DNA of 13,930 nucleotides from Hyphomicrobiales bacterium (GTDB lineage Bacteria; Pseudomonadota; Alphaproteobacteria; Rhizobiales; TMED25): positions 1 to 13,930 of the forward strand of contig JADHLM010000023.1 of NCBI GenBank assembly GCA_016780665.1. Reading direction: 5' to 3'. How positions within the stretch are numbered: the first letter of the stretch is position 1; each line of letters opens with the position of its first letter. A program made the position numbers and the translations under genes. The notes beneath the pieces were generated by a model. It made no database searches and was not told the origin of the DNA. It saw only the letters and a list, made by a program, of their open reading frames with translations. Shown one piece after another: positions 13,726 to 13,930 of this stretch.

Positions 13726-13930
13726 TTAATCAGGGTAACGTTTAATAATTATTTTTGAACTATCTTCAATTATATTAGTTTTAATTTCCCTATACAATAC
13801 CCGATCATTATTGACAGGTCCTGCAAAAATAATTTCTTTTCCTAACATTCTTTTAAAACCAACCTTGTAATAATAAGATAGATCACCAACGAGGATGATT
13901 ATATTATGATTTGCTTCATTGCACTTATTG
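13726..13930 (-). CDS. GNAT family N-acetyltransferase, YhbS-like, C-terminal fragment (cut by window edge)
   Basis: The last 68 codons of a gene entering from the right edge are present; the first whole codon begins at 13929. The translation includes IIILVGDLSYYYKVGFKRM, then IIFAGPVNNDRVLYREI, and ends IIIKRYPD. The pattern V-G-D-x-x-Y-Y-x-x-x-G-F followed by G-P-V-x-x-x-R-x-L is what I associate with the C-terminal part of YhbS-type GNAT acetyltransferases, where the D-x-x-Y-Y-x-x-x-G-F segment helps form the acetyl-CoA site. The TAA at 13726-13728 is 6 nt before the DUF1285 start, so this is the upstream gene of the GNAT-DUF1285-Nudix-DUF6111-cca operon. The substrate cannot be told, and the N-terminal part is not in the window. 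Confidence 0.65.
   Translation of the reverse strand, partial: NKCNEANHNIIILVGDLSYYYKVGFKRMLGKEIIFAGPVNNDRVLYREIKTNIIEDSSKIIIKRYPD

Noticed and set aside
1..13930. Mobile element, phage, toxin-antitoxin, defence system, CRISPR array, tRNA or rRNA
   Set aside because: No transposase, integrase, repeat-spacer pattern, terminal inverted repeat or structured RNA gene was seen on either strand. All coding space is taken by conserved housekeeping families.

Overview
The window is a gene-dense, strongly AT-rich stretch of bacterial chromosome. It carries only housekeeping and bioenergetic genes: no mobile element, phage gene, CRISPR array, tRNA or rRNA was found. The gene families and their order point to an alphaproteobacterium with a small, streamlined, low-GC genome. 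The clues are ubiK divergent from lgt-midA-pgeF, petA-petB-petC-apt, and a GNAT / DUF1285 / CoA-type Nudix / DUF6111 / CCA-adding enzyme string. A marine SAR11-like, AEGEAN-169-like or HIMB59-like lineage would fit, but the sequence alone does not settle the taxon. Oxygen-dependent HemF and a complete cytochrome bc1 complex indicate aerobic respiration.

Layout. The left edge (1-54, minus) holds the first codons of a UbiK-like gene. Divergent from it, lgt-midA-pgeF (136-2790, plus) form an overlapping operon for lipoprotein lipidation, a complex-I-type methyltransferase and a peptidoglycan/nucleoside housekeeping enzyme. Next come prs, rplY/ctc, pth and ychF (2874-6330, plus), which cover PRPP synthesis, a ribosomal protein, peptidyl-tRNA recycling and a ribosome-associated ATPase. 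Converging on ychF is the minus-strand operon petA-petB-petC-apt (9571-6327): the three catalytic bc1 subunits followed by adenine phosphoribosyltransferase. A 151-bp divergent promoter region separates petA from trmL-hemF (9723-11079, plus). hemF converges on, and overlaps by 27 nt, a second minus-strand operon (13930-11053): GNAT acetyltransferase (cut by the window edge), DUF1285, Nudix CoA pyrophosphatase, DUF6111 and the CCA-adding enzyme/poly(A) polymerase family protein.

How the genes work together. prs supplies PRPP and apt consumes it. hemF feeds haem synthesis, which cytochromes b and c1 need. rplY, pth, ychF, trmL and the CCA enzyme all serve translation. Genes are packed with gaps of 6-18 nt or overlaps of 1-20 nt, and both convergent gene pairs overlap at their stops. 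Three genes (petA, apt, DUF1285) appear to start with TTG. Clear Shine-Dalgarno sequences are present at only a few starts (ychF, petA, ubiK).

I did not find a convincing undescribed system. The items most worth a second look are a perfect 12-bp direct repeat upstream of prs, a run of ten A's at the lgt/midA junction that could permit slippage into a fusion, a HemF that stops early while overlapping the opposing gene, and the uncharacterised conserved cluster around DUF1285 and DUF6111.
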